From the NCBI RefSeq assembly GCF_003095395.1, contig NZ_QEIJ01000001.1:927409-991408 (forward strand): 64,000 bases of DNA, read 5' to 3'. The notes under the pieces were generated by a model. The model did not search any database, was not told the DNA's origin, and was given only the letters and a program-made list of their open reading frames with translations. This document shows, piece after piece, positions 24,828 through 38,561 of the stretch. Numbering within the stretch: the first letter of the stretch is position 1; every line of letters begins with the position of its first letter. This DNA comes from Microbacterium sp. Gd 4-13 (GTDB taxonomy: Bacteria > Actinomycetota > Actinomycetes > Actinomycetales > Microbacteriaceae). A program made the position numbers and the translations under genes.

Positions 24828-26927
24828 GTGTCGGACTTGAGCTGGGATGAGATCGATCGGCGCGCGGTGGACACCGTGCGCGTACTCGCGGCAGACGCCG
24901 TGGAGAAGGTGGGCAACGGCCACCCGGGTACGGCCATGAGCCTCGCCCCGGCCGCCTACCTCCTCTATCAGAAGGTGATGCGGCACGATCCCGCCGACAC
25001 CCACTGGCCCGGGCGCGACCGGTTCATCCTCTCGGCGGGGCACTCCTCGCTGACGCAGTACATCCAGCTGTACCTGGGCGGCTTCGGGCTCGAGCTCGAC
25101 GACCTCAAGGCCCTCCGCACCTGGGGCTCGCTGACTCCCGGCCACCCCGAGTACCGCCACACCGACGGCGTCGAGATCACCACCGGCCCCCTCGGCCAGG
25201 GCCTCGCCTCGTCCGTCGGCTTCGCCTACGCGCAGCGCTACGAGCGCGGCCTGTTCGATCCCGAGGCCGCCGCTGGCGAGAGCCCGTTCGACCACCACAT
25301 CTACGTGATCGCGTCCGACGGCGACCTCGAAGAGGGCGTCACGAGCGAAGCATCATCGCTCGCCGGCCACCAGGAGCTCGGCAACCTCGTCGTCATCTAC
25401 GACGCCAACCAGATCTCTATCGAGGACGACACCAACGTCGCCTTCACCGAGGACGTCGCGAAGCGCTACGAGTCCTACGGCTGGCACGTGCAGACGGTCG
25501 ACTGGAAGAAGACCGGTCAGTACGTCGAAGACGCCGCCGACCTCTACGACGCCATCGAGGCCGCCAAGGGCGAGACCGCGAAGCCGTCGATCATCATCCT
25601 GAAGACGATCATCGGCTGGCCGTCGCCCGGCAAGCAGAACTCCGGCAAGATCCACGGTTCGGCCCTCGGCGCCGACGAGCTGCGCGCCACGAAGGAGGTC
25701 ATGGGCTTCGACCCCGAGCAGACCTTCGAGGTGGATGCTGCGGTGCTGGAGCACACGCGTGAGCTGGTCGCCCGCGGCGAGGCCGAGAAGGCCGCGTGGC
25801 AGGAGAAGTTCGACGCGTGGGCCGCGGCCAACCCCGAGCGCAAAGCGCTCTGGGACCGCGTGAACGCTCGCGAGCTCCCCGCCGACATCGCCGACGCGCT
25901 GCCGGTGTTCGAAGCCGGCAAGGAGGTCTCCACGCGCGCCGCATCGGGCACCGTCATCAACGCCCTGGCCGCCGAGCTCCCCGAGCTGTGGGGCGGCTCG
26001 GCCGACCTCGCCGAGTCGAACCTCACGACGATCAAGAACGCCAAGTCGTTCATCCCCGCGGAGTGGTCGACCCACGAGTGGGACGGCTCGCCCTACGGGC
26101 GGGTGTTGCACTTCGGCATCCGCGAGCACGCCATGGGCTCGATCCTCAACGGCATCGTGCTGCACGGCCCGACGCGCGCCTTCGGTGGCACGTTCCTCAT
26201 CTTCAGCGACTACATGCGGCCGCCGCTGCGTCTGGCCGCGCTGATGAACATCCCGTCGCTGTTCGTCTGGACCCACGACTCGGTCGCCCTCGGCGAGGAC
26301 GGCCCGACGCACCAGCCGATCGAGCAGCTCGCGACGCTCCGCGCGATCCCGAACTTCGCGGTCGTGCGGCCCGCCGATGCCAACGAGACCGCGGTCGCCT
26401 GGCTCGAGCTGATCCGTCGGCACGCCGGCCCCGCAGGTATCGCCCTGTCGCGTCAGAACCTGCCCGTGTTCGAGCGCGGTGACGGCGAAGCATCCGGTGA
26501 CGTGTTCGCGTCGGCGCAGGGTGTCGCCAAGGGTGCGTACGTGCTGGCCGAGGCCCCGAACGGCACGCCCGACGTGATCCTGATCGCCACCGGCTCCGAG
26601 GTGCAGATCGCCGTCGCCGCGCGCGAGTCGCTCGCCGCGGACGGCATCAACGCCCGCGTGGTGTCGGCCCCGTCGCTGGAGTGGTTCGCCGAGCAGGACG
26701 AGGCCTACCGCGAGTCGGTGCTGCCGACGGCCGTCACCGCCCGGGTCTCGGTCGAGGCCGGCATCGCCCTCACCTGGCGGGGCATCGTCGGAGACAAGGG
26801 CCGCTCGGTCTCGATCGAGCACTTCGGCGCCTCCGCCGACTACAAGACTCTGTACAAAGAGTTCGGTATGACCGCCGAGGCCGTCGTCGCCGCGGCCCGC
26901 GAGACGATCAAGGAGAACAACGCATGA
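24828..26927 (+). CDS. tkt: Transketolase
   Basis: This 699-residue TPP enzyme transfers two-carbon units between sugar phosphates. [13 protein letters not shown] and [12 protein letters not shown] are N-terminal substrate and TPP contacts. [20 protein letters not shown] is the GDG metal/TPP motif. [14 protein letters not shown] holds the catalytic glutamate of the pyrimidine domain. The GTG is preceded by GAGGAAAGG. It starts a six-gene run in which tal, pgi, opcA and pgl each overlap the gene before them. Confidence 0.97.
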   Translation: MSDLSWDEIDRRAVDTVRVLAADAVEKVGNGHPGTAMSLAPAAYLLYQKVMRHDPADTHWPGRDRFILSAGHSSLTQYIQLYLGGFGLELDDLKALRTWGSLTPGHPEYRHTDGVEITTGPLGQGLASSVGFAYAQRYERGLFDPEAAAGESPFDHHIYVIASDGDLEEGVTSEASSLAGHQELGNLVVIYDANQISIEDDTNVAFTEDVAKRYESYGWHVQTVDWKKTGQYVEDAADLYDAIEAAKGETAKPSIIILKTIIGWPSPGKQNSGKIHGSALGADELRATKEVMGFDPEQTFEVDAAVLEHTRELVARGEAEKAAWQEKFDAWAAANPERKALWDRVNARELPADIADALPVFEAGKEVSTRAASGTVINALAAELPELWGGSADLAESNLTTIKNAKSFIPAEWSTHEWDGSPYGRVLHFGIREHAMGSILNGIVLHGPTRAFGGTFLIFSDYMRPPLRLAALMNIPSLFVWTHDSVALGEDGPTHQPIEQLATLRAIPNFAVVRPADANETAVAWLELIRRHAGPAGIALSRQNLPVFERGDGEASGDVFASAQGVAKGAYVLAEAPNGTPDVILIATGSEVQIAVAARESLAADGINARVVSAPSLEWFAEQDEAYRESVLPTAVTARVSVEAGIALTWRGIVGDKGRSVSIEHFGASADYKTLYKEFGMTAEAVVAAARETIKENNA

Positions 26928-28045
26928 GCACCCCCACCGCACAGCTGTCCGCCGCAGGCGTGAGCATCTGGCTCGACGACCTCTCGCGCCAGCGCATCAT
27001 GACCGGCAACCTCGCCGACCTGATCGCGACCCGCAACGTCACGGGCGTGACCACGAACCCGACGATCTTCGCCGGAGCCCTGTCGAAGGGCGAGGCATAC
27101 GAGGCCCAGGTCTCCGGGCTCGCCGCGAAGGGCGCGACCACCGACGAGGCGATCTTCGAGATCACCACCGACGACGTGCGCGCCGCCTCCGACGTCTTCC
27201 TCCCCGTCTTCGAGGAGACCGGCGGCGTCGACGGTCGAGTGTCGATCGAGGTCTCCCCCGACCTCGCCCACGACACCGAGGCCACCATCGCGCAGGCGAA
27301 GGACCTCGCAGCCCGCGTGGACCGCCCGAACGTGCTCATCAAGATCCCGGCGACCAAGGCGGGCCTGCCCGCCATCACCGAGGTCATCGGCGCGGGCATT
27401 TCGGTGAACGTCACCCTCATCTTCAGCCTCGAGCGCTACGCGGAGGTCATCGACGCCTACCTCTCGGGCGTCGAGAAGGCGAAGGCCGCCGGCCACAAGA
27501 TCGACACCCTCCACTCGGTCGCCTCGTTCTTCGTGTCGCGCGTCGACACGGAGGTCGACAAGCGACTGAGCGCCATCGGCACCGACGAGGCCACCGCACT
27601 CAAGAGCAAGGCGGGCATCGCGAACGCGCGTTTGGCCTACGAGCTCTTCGAGCGCGAGTTCGCCACCGACCGTGCGAAGGCCCTGCTCGACGCGGGCGCC
27701 ACCGTTCAGCGTCCGCTCTGGGCCTCGACCGGAGTCAAGGACCCGGCGCTGCCCGACACGCTCTACGTCACCGAGCTGGTCGCCGGCGGCACTGTCAACA
27801 CGATGCCCGAGAAGACCCTCGAGGCGACCTTCGACCACGGCGTGATCACCGGCGACACCATCACGGGAAACTACGCAGACGCGCACGACGTGTTCGACCG
27901 CCTCGCGGCCGTCGGTGTCGACTTCGCCGACGTCACTCAGGTGCTCGAGGACGAGGGCGTCGAGAAGTTCGTCGCCTCGTGGCACGAACTGCAGGGGACC
28001 GTTGCGAAGGCGCTCGAGGCCGGCACCGCGGAGGCCGCTCAGTGA
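26924..28045 (+). CDS. tal: Transaldolase
   Basis: This 373-residue class I aldolase-type enzyme transfers dihydroxyacetone units between fructose 6-phosphate and erythrose 4-phosphate. The Schiff-base lysine is K140 in [25 protein letters not shown] near residue 41 is a family signature. The ATG overlaps the tkt stop by four bases. It belongs to the long actinobacterial/cyanobacterial form. Confidence 0.96.
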   Translation: MSTPTAQLSAAGVSIWLDDLSRQRIMTGNLADLIATRNVTGVTTNPTIFAGALSKGEAYEAQVSGLAAKGATTDEAIFEITTDDVRAASDVFLPVFEETGGVDGRVSIEVSPDLAHDTEATIAQAKDLAARVDRPNVLIKIPATKAGLPAITEVIGAGISVNVTLIFSLERYAEVIDAYLSGVEKAKAAGHKIDTLHSVASFFVSRVDTEVDKRLSAIGTDEATALKSKAGIANARLAYELFEREFATDRAKALLDAGATVQRPLWASTGVKDPALPDTLYVTELVAGGTVNTMPEKTLEATFDHGVITGDTITGNYADAHDVFDRLAAVGVDFADVTQVLEDEGVEKFVASWHELQGTVAKALEAGTAEAAQ

Positions 28046-29661
28046 CGTTCGACATCCACGTCACGGGTCACCCGCGCGAGCTCGTCGAGACGACGCTCCC
28101 GGGCCTCGTGGCGTCGCTCGTCGCCTCGTCGATCACGGCGGGCGACAGCAGCCTGTGGGGTGCGACGGCCGAGGCCGAAGCATCCCGCCGGCTCGGATGG
28201 GTGCAGGCGGTCTCGGTCTCACGGCCGCTCGTACCCGAGATCGAGGCGCTGCGCGCCGATCTGGTCGCGAAGGGCGTGACGCGTGTCGTCCTGGCGGGGA
28301 TGGGCGGCTCGTCGCTCGCTCCCGAGGTCATCGCTCAGACATCGGGTGTTCCGCTCGTCATCCTCGACTCGACCTCTCCCGGGCAGGTGCTCGCCGCCAT
28401 CGACGGCGACGCCGAGTCGGGCGGTCTCGACAAGACCGTCCTGGTCGTGTCGTCGAAGTCAGGCTCCACGGTCGAGACCGATTCCGCGAAGCGCGCTTTC
28501 GAGGCGGCGTTCCGGGACCTCGGGATCGACCCGGTCGAGCGCATCGTCGTGGTCACCGACCCCGGTTCTCCGCTCGACGAGGCCTCGCGCGCGCAGGGCT
28601 ACCGCGTGTTCGCCGCCGACCCGACCGTCGGCGGCCGGTACTCCGCACTCACCGCGTTCGGCCTGGTTCCGTCGGGGCTCGCCGGCGTCGATCTGAACGA
28701 GCTCCTCGACGAGGCCGAGGCCACGCTGCTCGAAGTGGCCATCGACAGTCCCGAGAACCCCGCGCTGGTGCTCGCCGCGGCGATCGCCGGCGGGGAGCCC
28801 CGTCGCGACAAGCTCGGGCTCGTCACCGACGGCACGCACATCGTGGGCCTGCCCGACTGGATCGAGCAGTTGATCGCGGAGTCCACCGGCAAGAACGGCA
28901 CGGGGATCCTGCCCGTCGTGCTGCTGCCGGTGTCGCCCGAGCTCGACGCGGTGCCCGACGACCTGCAGATCCTGCGCCTGGTCGACAACGCCGCGCAGTT
29001 CCACCTGTTCGAGCGGCACGAGGGCGAGATCCTCGTCAGCGGCTCGCTCGGGGCGCAGTTCGTGGTGTGGGAGTACGCCACGGCCATCGCCGGACGGATG
29101 CTGGGGATCGATCCCTTCGATCAGCCCGACGTCGAGTCGGCGAAGGTCGCGACCCGCGGCCTGCTGGACGCACGCCCCGAGCCGACGCAGCCCGCGTTCA
29201 CGCTCGACGGTGTCGAGGTCCGCGTCTCGGATCCCGCCCTCGCGGCGTCCGGCACGCTCGCCGGCGTGCTCGACGCGCTGTGGGCCCAGCTTCCGCCGAA
29301 CGGCTACGTCGCCATTCAGGCCTACGTGAACCGCATCGCGATCCCGCAGCTGCAGGGACTGCGGGAGCTCGTCGCCGCGGATGCAGGTCGCCCCGCCACC
29401 TTCGGCTGGGGCCCTCGTTTCCTGCACTCCACCGGGCAGTTCCACAAGGGCGGACCCGCCACCGGCGTGTTCCTGCAGATCACCGAGCGCACCGACACCG
29501 ATCTCGAGATCCCCGGCCGTCCGTTCACCTTCGGCCAGCTCATCGAGGCGCAGGCCGCCGGCGACGCGTCGGTGCTGGCCGCGCACGGCCGTCCCGTCGT
29601 GACTTTGACCCTGACCGACCCGCAGCTCGACGTCGTCGAGCTGTTCGAAGCAGCCCAGTGA
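28042..29661 (+). CDS. pgi: Glucose-6-phosphate isomerase
   Basis: This 539-residue enzyme interconverts glucose 6-phosphate and fructose 6-phosphate. It has two SIS-type sugar isomerase domains, with [11 protein letters not shown] near residue 90 and [10 protein letters not shown] near 138, and [17 protein letters not shown] toward the end. The sequence resembles the transaldolase-linked Pgi group. Its place directly after tal, with a four-base overlap (GTGA), fits that group. The GTG start is therefore set by coupling. Confidence 0.95.
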   Translation: MTFDIHVTGHPRELVETTLPGLVASLVASSITAGDSSLWGATAEAEASRRLGWVQAVSVSRPLVPEIEALRADLVAKGVTRVVLAGMGGSSLAPEVIAQTSGVPLVILDSTSPGQVLAAIDGDAESGGLDKTVLVVSSKSGSTVETDSAKRAFEAAFRDLGIDPVERIVVVTDPGSPLDEASRAQGYRVFAADPTVGGRYSALTAFGLVPSGLAGVDLNELLDEAEATLLEVAIDSPENPALVLAAAIAGGEPRRDKLGLVTDGTHIVGLPDWIEQLIAESTGKNGTGILPVVLLPVSPELDAVPDDLQILRLVDNAAQFHLFERHEGEILVSGSLGAQFVVWEYATAIAGRMLGIDPFDQPDVESAKVATRGLLDARPEPTQPAFTLDGVEVRVSDPALAASGTLAGVLDALWAQLPPNGYVAIQAYVNRIAIPQLQGLRELVAADAGRPATFGWGPRFLHSTGQFHKGGPATGVFLQITERTDTDLEIPGRPFTFGQLIEAQAAGDASVLAAHGRPVVTLTLTDPQLDVVELFEAAQ

Positions 29662-29671
29662 GCGTGTACGC

Positions 29672-31222
29672 ATGAGTGTCGAAATCTCCCGGGGGCACAA
29701 CCCGCTTCGCGATCCCGACGATCGCCGCCTGAGCCGCATCGCCGGCCCGAGCGCGCTCGTCATCTTCGGTGTGACCGGAGACTTGTCGCGCAAGAAGCTC
29801 ATGCCGGCCGTCTACGACCTCGCCAATCGCGGCCTGCTCCCCCCGGGCTTCGCCCTCGTGGGCTTCGCTCGCCGCGACTGGGAGGACCAGGACTTCGCGC
29901 AGGTCGTCTACGAGGCGGTCAAGCAGTACGCGCGCACCGAGTTCCGCGAAGAGACCTGGCAGCAGCTGCTGCAGGGCATCCGCTTCGTCTCGGGCGAGTT
30001 CGACGACCCGGAAGCCTTCGCACGCCTGCGCGACACCGTCGACAAGCTCGACGTCGAACGCGGCACGATGGGCAACCACGCGTACTACCTCTCGATCCCG
30101 CCGAAGGCCTTCCCGCTGGTCACCCAGCAGTTGAAGGACTCGGGGCTGGTCGGCGAGACCGCGGCCGACGGGAACGGCTGGCGCCGCGTCGTCGTCGAGA
30201 AGCCGTTCGGTCACGACCTGGCCTCAGCCCGTGAGTTGAACGACGAGCTCGAGAGCGCCTTCCCCGCCGACTCGATCTTCCGCATCGACCACTACCTCGG
30301 CAAGGAGACGGTGCAGAACATCCTCGCGCTGCGCTTCGCGAACGAGCTGTACGAGCCGATCTGGAACCGCAACTACGTCGACCACGTGCAGATCACCATG
30401 GCCGAGGACATCGGTGTGGGCGGACGAGCCGGCTACTACGACGGAATCGGAGCCGCGCGCGACGTCATCCAGAACCACCTCCTGCAGCTCATGGCGCTGA
30501 CCGCCATGGAGGAGCCCATCAGTTTCGACGCGAAGAACCTCCGCGACGAGAAGGAGAAGGTGCTCGCAGCGGTCCGCCTCCCCGAAGACCTCGCGCACGC
30601 GACGGCACGGGGGCAGTACGCCGGCGGCTGGCAGGGTGGCGAGGAGGTGCTCGGCTTCCTCGAGGAAGACGGGATGAACCCCGACTCGACGACCGAGACG
30701 TACGCCGCGATCAAGCTCGAGGTGAACACGCGTCGCTGGTCGGGCGTGCCGTTCTACCTGCGCACCGGCAAGCGCCTCGGGCGCCGCGTGACCGAGGTCG
30801 CCGTCGTCTTCAAGCGCGCGCCGCAGCAGCTGTTCTCTCGCAGCCAGACCGAGGAGCTCGGCCAGAACGCTCTGGTGATCCGGGTGCAGCCCGACGAGGG
30901 TGTCACCATCCGCTTCGGCTCGAAGGTACCCGGCGACGGCACGCAGGTGCGCGACGTGACCATGGACTTCGGTTACGGCCACGCGTTCACCGAGGCGAGC
31001 CCCGAGGCCTACGAGCGCCTCATCCTCGACGTGCTGCTCGGCGACCCGCCCCTCTTCCCCCGTCACGAGGAGGTCGAGCTCAGCTGGAAGATCCTCGACC
31101 CGATCGAGAAGTTCTGGGAGTCGCAGGACGGACCCCTCGAGCAGTACTCCCCCGGGTCGTGGGGCCCGGCATCCGCAGACGAACTGCTGTCTCGCGACGG
31201 CCGCACCTGGAGGCGCCCGTGA
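29672..31222 (+). CDS. zwf: Glucose-6-phosphate 1-dehydrogenase
   Basis: This 516-residue enzyme oxidises glucose 6-phosphate to 6-phosphogluconolactone with NADP+. The nucleotide loop GVTGDLSRKK is at residues 33-42 and the active-site signature RIDHYLGKE at about 204-212. It lies 10 bases after pgi, without a strong ribosome binding site, and overlaps opcA by four bases. OpcA is needed for its assembly or activity in Actinomycetota. Confidence 0.97.
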   Translation: MSVEISRGHNPLRDPDDRRLSRIAGPSALVIFGVTGDLSRKKLMPAVYDLANRGLLPPGFALVGFARRDWEDQDFAQVVYEAVKQYARTEFREETWQQLLQGIRFVSGEFDDPEAFARLRDTVDKLDVERGTMGNHAYYLSIPPKAFPLVTQQLKDSGLVGETAADGNGWRRVVVEKPFGHDLASARELNDELESAFPADSIFRIDHYLGKETVQNILALRFANELYEPIWNRNYVDHVQITMAEDIGVGGRAGYYDGIGAARDVIQNHLLQLMALTAMEEPISFDAKNLRDEKEKVLAAVRLPEDLAHATARGQYAGGWQGGEEVLGFLEEDGMNPDSTTETYAAIKLEVNTRRWSGVPFYLRTGKRLGRRVTEVAVVFKRAPQQLFSRSQTEELGQNALVIRVQPDEGVTIRFGSKVPGDGTQVRDVTMDFGYGHAFTEASPEAYERLILDVLLGDPPLFPRHEEVELSWKILDPIEKFWESQDGPLEQYSPGSWGPASADELLSRDGRTWRRP

Positions 31223-32169
31223 TCGTCGAACTGCCCGACACGACCGTCAGCAAGATCTCGAAGGCGCTCGTCAACGTGCGCGAGGAGGGCGGCGCCGTCG
31301 CTCTCGGTCGCGTCCTCACCCTCGTCATCGTGACCCGTCACGGGGCCGAGGAGGAAGTGATCGAGGCCGCGAACGATGCGTCGCGCGAGCACCCGATGCG
31401 CGTCCTCGTCGTCATGGTCGGCGGTGGTGACGCCGAGCCCCGCCTCGATGCGCAGATCCGCGTCGGCGGCGACGCCGGGGCGAGCGAAGTCGTCGTGCTT
31501 CGCGCACACGGCGCCGCGGGCTCGAACGCCGAGAGCCTGGTGACGGGCCTGCTTCTCCCCGACGCGCCCGTCGTGGCGTGGTGGCCCTCCGAGACGCCGA
31601 AGACGCCGTCGCGCTCGGAGATCGGCAAGATCGCGCAGCGACGCATCACGGATGCTTCGAGCCAGCCCGACCCGACCGCGTGGGTCGACAGCCTCGGCTC
31701 GCACTACTCCCCCGGCGACACCGACTTCGCGTGGACGCGCCTCACGCGCTGGCGCGAACAGCTCGCCGCGGTGCTCGACCAGCCGCCCTTCGAGCCGGTG
31801 ACCTCGGTGACCGTCCGCGGCGGAGCGGACTCGCCGTCGACGGTGCTCCTCGCCGCTTGGCTGCGGCTGAAGCTCGACGTGCCGGTCGACTACGCGTATC
31901 TCCCCGCCGACGAGTGGACGAGCGGCATCAAGTCGGTCCGCCTCACCCGTCCCGGCGGAGACACGCTGCTGGAACGGCCGGAGCCGAGCGTGGCGGTGCT
32001 CACTCAGCCCGACCAGCCCTCCCACGAGCTGGCATTCCCCCGCCGCACGCTGCGGGAGTGCCTGGCCGAGGAGCTTCGCCGCCTCGACCCCGACGTGCTC
32101 TACGGGCGCGTGATCTCCGAGGGACTCGAACTCCTCGGTTCCGCCGAGACGAGGGAGACGCATGGCTGA
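31219..32169 (+). CDS. opcA: Glucose-6-phosphate dehydrogenase assembly protein OpcA
   Basis: This 316-residue protein acts as an allosteric or assembly partner of Zwf in Actinomycetota and cyanobacteria. Conserved stretches are RVLTLVIVTRHGAEEEVIEAANDAS, LLLPDAPVVAWWP and ITDASSQPDP. The GTG start overlaps the zwf stop (GTGA) and its end overlaps pgl by eight bases, so the three are translationally linked. It is only found beside zwf, which supports the call. Confidence 0.95.
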   Translation: MIVELPDTTVSKISKALVNVREEGGAVALGRVLTLVIVTRHGAEEEVIEAANDASREHPMRVLVVMVGGGDAEPRLDAQIRVGGDAGASEVVVLRAHGAAGSNAESLVTGLLLPDAPVVAWWPSETPKTPSRSEIGKIAQRRITDASSQPDPTAWVDSLGSHYSPGDTDFAWTRLTRWREQLAAVLDQPPFEPVTSVTVRGGADSPSTVLLAAWLRLKLDVPVDYAYLPADEWTSGIKSVRLTRPGGDTLLERPEPSVAVLTQPDQPSHELAFPRRTLRECLAEELRRLDPDVLYGRVISEGLELLGSAETRETHG

Positions 32170-32953
32170 GTCGATCACCGAGAAGCGGGTCGTCATCAGC
32201 CCCGACAAACAGCACCTCGCCGAGTCGGTGGCCGCGCGCTTCGTCTCGCGCGTCGAGAAGCAGGTCGCCGACGGTCTCACCGTGCACATCTGCCTGACCG
32301 GCGGATCGATGGGCGGCGCGGTTCTCGAGGCCGCCGCGCGAGACCCGCGCACCTCCACCATCGACTGGTCGGACGTGCACTTCTGGTGGGGCGACGAGAG
32401 GTTCGTGGCGCGCGACTCGGACGACCGCAACGAGAAGCAGGCGCGCGTCGCGCTGCTCGACGCGCTCGACATCCCGGCCGAGAACATCCACGCGGTCGCC
32501 GCGAGCGATGGCACCCTCGACCTCGACGGCGCCGCCACGGCCTATGCCGACGAGCTCGCGCAGTACGCGCCGGCCGATCGCACGGACGCTGGCGCCTGGC
32601 CCGCGTTCGACATCTGCTTCCTCGGCGTCGGGCCTGACGCCCATATCGCGTCGCTGTTCCCCGATCGCCCCGAGATCCAGATCACCGACCGCGCCGCCGT
32701 GCCGGTGCGCGACTCGCCCAAGCCTCCACCCGAGCGCGTGTCGCTCACCCGCCCGGTCATCAACAGCTCGACTCGCGTGTGGATGGTGCTCGCGGGTGCC
32801 GACAAGGCGTCGGCGCTCGGCCTCGCGCTGGCCGGCGCCAGCTACGCGAGCGTGCCGGCGGCCGGCGCGAAGGGCCGCCGTCGCACGGTGCTGTTCGTCG
32901 ACGAGGCCGCCGCCGACCAGGTGCCCCCGCAGCTCATCGACCAGGAGTACTGA
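32162..32953 (+). CDS. pgl: 6-phosphogluconolactonase
   Basis: This 263-residue DevB/NagB-fold enzyme hydrolyses 6-phosphogluconolactone, completing the oxidative step started by Zwf. HICLTGGSMGGAVLEA and VHFWWGDERFV are signature regions, and GVGPDAHIASLFP matches the family's G-x-D-G/A-H-xx-S-L-F-P. It is the last gene of the pentose-phosphate operon and is followed by a strong terminator. Gnd is not in the window. Confidence 0.95.
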   Translation: MAESITEKRVVISPDKQHLAESVAARFVSRVEKQVADGLTVHICLTGGSMGGAVLEAAARDPRTSTIDWSDVHFWWGDERFVARDSDDRNEKQARVALLDALDIPAENIHAVAASDGTLDLDGAATAYADELAQYAPADRTDAGAWPAFDICFLGVGPDAHIASLFPDRPEIQITDRAAVPVRDSPKPPPERVSLTRPVINSSTRVWMVLAGADKASALGLALAGASYASVPAAGAKGRRRTVLFVDEAAADQVPPQLIDQEY

Positions 32954-32975
32954 GCACGCGAACCACGTTCACACG

Positions 32976-33019
32976 AACGACGAAGGGCGGATGCTGCGAA
33001 GCATCCGCCCTTCGTCGTT
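32976..33019. terminator. Bidirectional terminator between pgl and rbpA
   Basis: Two 19-base arms (32976-32994 and 33001-33019) pair perfectly around a TGCGAA loop, between convergent genes. Both arms carry the dispersed word GGATGC/GCATCC. Confidence 0.9.
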
Positions 33020-33026
33020 GCCGTGG

Positions 33027-33380
33027 CTACTGACCGCGCCGGTCGCGGAGCTGCTGCAGCGCGTCGTCGAGGAGGGTCTCTGCCTCTTCTTCGGTGCGGC
33101 GCTCCTTCACGTAGGCGAGGTGCGTCTTGTAGGGCTCGTTCTTGGCGATCGCCGGCGGGTTCTTCTGGTCGCGACCCGCGGGAAGACCGGAGTGCGGCGA
33201 ATCGATGGTCTCGGGGATCTCGTCTTCCGGGATGCCCGCTGCGAAGTGGCGGACGGTCTCGTTGCCGAGCGCGTCCCAGTACGAGATCGACACGCGATCC
33301 GCGTGGTAACCGTGATCCTGCTCGCCCATCGGACCCGCGCCCACACGGGTGCCGCGGATGGCGTTTCCCCCGGTAGCCAT
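33027..33380 (-). CDS. rbpA: RNA polymerase-binding protein RbpA
   Basis: This 117-residue actinobacterial factor binds the beta/beta' subunits and group I/II sigma and stabilises open complexes. The conserved core GETVRHFAAGIPEDEIPETID-like region and the C-terminal KTHLAYVKERRTEEEAE sigma-interaction helix are visible. This copy lacks the cysteine pairs seen in some RbpA proteins, so it is a zinc-free form. The ATG overlaps the secG stop by one base (TGATG). Confidence 0.93.
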   Translation of the reverse strand: MATGGNAIRGTRVGAGPMGEQDHGYHADRVSISYWDALGNETVRHFAAGIPEDEIPETIDSPHSGLPAGRDQKNPPAIAKNEPYKTHLAYVKERRTEEEAETLLDDALQQLRDRRGQ

Positions 33381-33628
33381 CAGACCGGGAGGAACTTCGT
33401 GATGAGGCCGAGGCCGACGATCGCCACGAACCAGACCAGCGCGAGGATGATCGTGAACCGGTTGAGGTTACGTTCAGCCAGACCCGAGGATCCGAGGGCC
33501 GACGTCATGCCGCCACCGAACATGTCGGACAGGCCGCCGCCGCGCCCCTTGTGGAGCAGGATGAGAAGGGTCAGCAGAAGACTGGTGATACCCAGCAGGA
33601 CCTGCAGGACGAACTCGAGGATCTGCAC
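33380..33628 (-). CDS. secG: Preprotein translocase subunit SecG
   Basis: This 82-residue membrane protein has two transmembrane helices (about 3-24 and 57-78) joined by the glycine-rich loop GRGGGLSDMFGGGMTSALGSSG, diagnostic of SecG. It assists SecYEG protein export. The GTG start follows AAAGG at nine bases. It lies in its usual place after tpiA. Confidence 0.93.
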   Translation of the reverse strand: MQILEFVLQVLLGITSLLLTLLILLHKGRGGGLSDMFGGGMTSALGSSGLAERNLNRFTIILALVWFVAIVGLGLITKFLPV

Positions 33629-33683
33629 TGTTGAAAGCCTTTCGCAGCGGTGCGAAGCAGACCGCACCGCGTCAAGTATACGG

Positions 33684-34465
33684 TCAGACGCCGACGTGCT
33701 TCTGGAACCGGATGATCGCCGCGAACTCGTCGACCACGAGGCTCGCTCCGCCGACCAGCGCACCGTCGACGTCGGGCTCGCGCATGAAGCTCGCGATGTT
33801 GCCCGACTTGACCGATCCGCCGTACAGCACGCGCGTGCGTGCCGCTGCGTCTTCGCCCAGCTTGGACGCGACGACGGCGCGGAGCTTCGCGCAGACCTCC
33901 TGCGCCTGGTCGGGCGTGGCCGCCTGGCCCGAACCGATCGCCCAGACCGGTTCGTAGGCCACGACGATGTCGGCGTCGGCCGACACACCCTCGAGCGCGA
34001 CCTCGAGCTGGCCGACGGGAACGGCGCTCGCGCCGAACTTCTCGAGGTCTTCGGCCGTCTCGCCCACGCAGATCACCGGGGCGATGCCGTGACGCAGCGC
34101 CGCCTGCACCTTCGCGGCGACGACCTCATCGGTCTCGGAGTGGTACTGGCGACGCTCGGAGTGACCGATGATCACGTAGCCGCAGGAGAGCTTCGAGAGG
34201 AACTGTCCGGAGATCTCGCCGGTGTAGGCGCCGGAATCGTTCGTCGAAAGGTCCTGCGCTCCGAGGGCGAAAGGAATCTTGTCGGCGTCGATGAGGGTCT
34301 GCACGGTGCGGATGTCGGTGAACGGCGGGAAAACGCCGACCTCGACACTCTCGGGCTCGTGTCCGGCCTCTTTCAGGGTCCAGTGCAGCTTCTGGACGAA
34401 CGCGACCGCCTGCAGGTGGTCGAGGTTCATCTTCCAGTTGCCGGCGATGAACGGGGTGCGGGTGG

Positions 34466-34475
<10 letters not shown>
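33684..34475 (-). CDS. tpiA: Triosephosphate isomerase
   Basis: This 263-residue TIM-barrel enzyme interconverts dihydroxyacetone phosphate and glyceraldehyde 3-phosphate. Catalytic residues are visible: N13 and K15 in GNWKMN, H105 in IGHSERR and E175 in AYEPVWAIGSG. It overlaps pgk by ten bases. A short gap separates it from secG. Confidence 0.97.
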
Positions 34476-35680
<1,205 letters not shown>

Positions 35681-35689
35681 GGCGGAGCC

Positions 35690-37430
<1,741 letters not shown>

Positions 37431-37479
37431 GTTCTCTGCTTCCTATCGGCGCTGCACCGACACTCCTCGGCGCAGCGAA

Positions 37480-37498
37480 GGATGATCGATTCATCCTA
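37480..37498 (-). promoter_or_regulatory. sodA promoter with inverted repeat
   Basis: GGATGA (37480-37485) and TCATCC (37491-37496) form a perfect inverted repeat around TCGAT. It overlaps the minus-strand -10 candidate TAGGAT (37493-37498). A regulator binding here would cover the promoter. The leader would be about 60 bases. Confidence 0.4.
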
Positions 37499-37545
37499 TC
37501 GAGGGGCAACGCCCGTGACCCGGGGTTGCTTCCCTGGTCGTGACA

Positions 37546-38520
37546 TCACTCGGCGCCGGCGGGGACGGCCGACTCGGTGCCGGGGACCCCGTCGACCTCG
37601 GCCTTCTTGTCGGCCATCGCGAGCAGGCGACGGATGCGGCCGGCCACGGCGTCCTTCGTCAGAGGCGGGTCGGCGTGATGGCCGAGCTCGTCGAGGCTGG
37701 CGTCGCGGTGCGCGAGACGGAGGTCTCCCGCTTCGCGCAGATGGTCGGGCACCGTGTCGCCCAGGATCTCCAGGGCACGCTCGACCCTCGCGCACGCCGC
37801 GACGGCGGCCTGCGCCGAGCGGCGCAGGTTCGCATCGTCGAAGTTCACGAGACGGTTGACCCCGGCGCGCACCTCGCGGCGCTGACGCAGCTGGTCCCAC
37901 TCGGCGGCCGTCTTCTGGGCGCCCATCTCGGCGAGAGCGGTGCGGATGGCGTCACCGTCGCGCACGACGACACGCGGCACTCCGCGCACTTCGCGGGCCT
38001 TCGCGGGAATGCCGATCCGGTGACCGGCGCCCACGAGCGCCATGGCGGCCTCCGGCGACGGGCAGGCGATCTCCAGCGACGCCGATCGGCCGGGCTCGCT
38101 CAGAGAGCCGGCGGCCAGGAACGCGCCGCGCCAGATCGCGGCGAGATCGCCGCGGGAGCCGGTGGTGAGCTTGTTCGGGAGCCCGCGCACGGGGCGGCGA
38201 CGCTGGTCGAGCAGCCCCGTCTGACGGGCGAGGGTCTCCCCCGACTCGATGACGCGCACGGCATAGTGACCGCCCGTGCGCCCGCCCGAGCCCTGCACGT
38301 GGACGAGCTCGGGACGCACGCCGTAGATCTCCACGAGGTCGCGGGCCGCGCGCCGCGCGAGGACGTCGGAGTCGAGCTGGGCCTCCACGGCGACGCGGTT
38401 CGCGATCGAGTGCAGGCCTCCCGAGAATCGCAACAACGCCGTCAGCTCGGCGACGCGCGCCGTAGGCCGGGGGTCGCGGACGGCGATGAGTTCGGCCTTC
38501 ACGTCGGCGGTCAGCGGCAC
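37546..38520 (-). CDS. whiA: DNA-binding regulator WhiA
   Basis: WhiA is a Gram-positive regulator of cell division and, in Streptomyces, sporulation. This 324-residue copy has the degenerate LAGLIDADG-like N-terminal half ([24 protein letters not shown]) and a C-terminal helix-turn-helix ([29 protein letters not shown]). It follows rapZ by only 41 bases. The usual intervening yvcK gene is absent. GAGGAG precedes the ATG. Confidence 0.95.
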   Translation of the reverse strand: MPLTADVKAELIAVRDPRPTARVAELTALLRFSGGLHSIANRVAVEAQLDSDVLARRAARDLVEIYGVRPELVHVQGSGGRTGGHYAVRVIESGETLARQTGLLDQRRRPVRGLPNKLTTGSRGDLAAIWRGAFLAAGSLSEPGRSASLEIACPSPEAAMALVGAGHRIGIPAKAREVRGVPRVVVRDGDAIRTALAEMGAQKTAAEWDQLRQRREVRAGVNRLVNFDDANLRRSAQAAVAACARVERALEILGDTVPDHLREAGDLRLAHRDASLDELGHHADPPLTKDAVAGRIRRLLAMADKKAEVDGVPGTESAVPAGAE

Positions 38521-38561
38521 GGTACTCCTCGGGGGAAAGGGCGGGGGAACGAGGGAACAGC

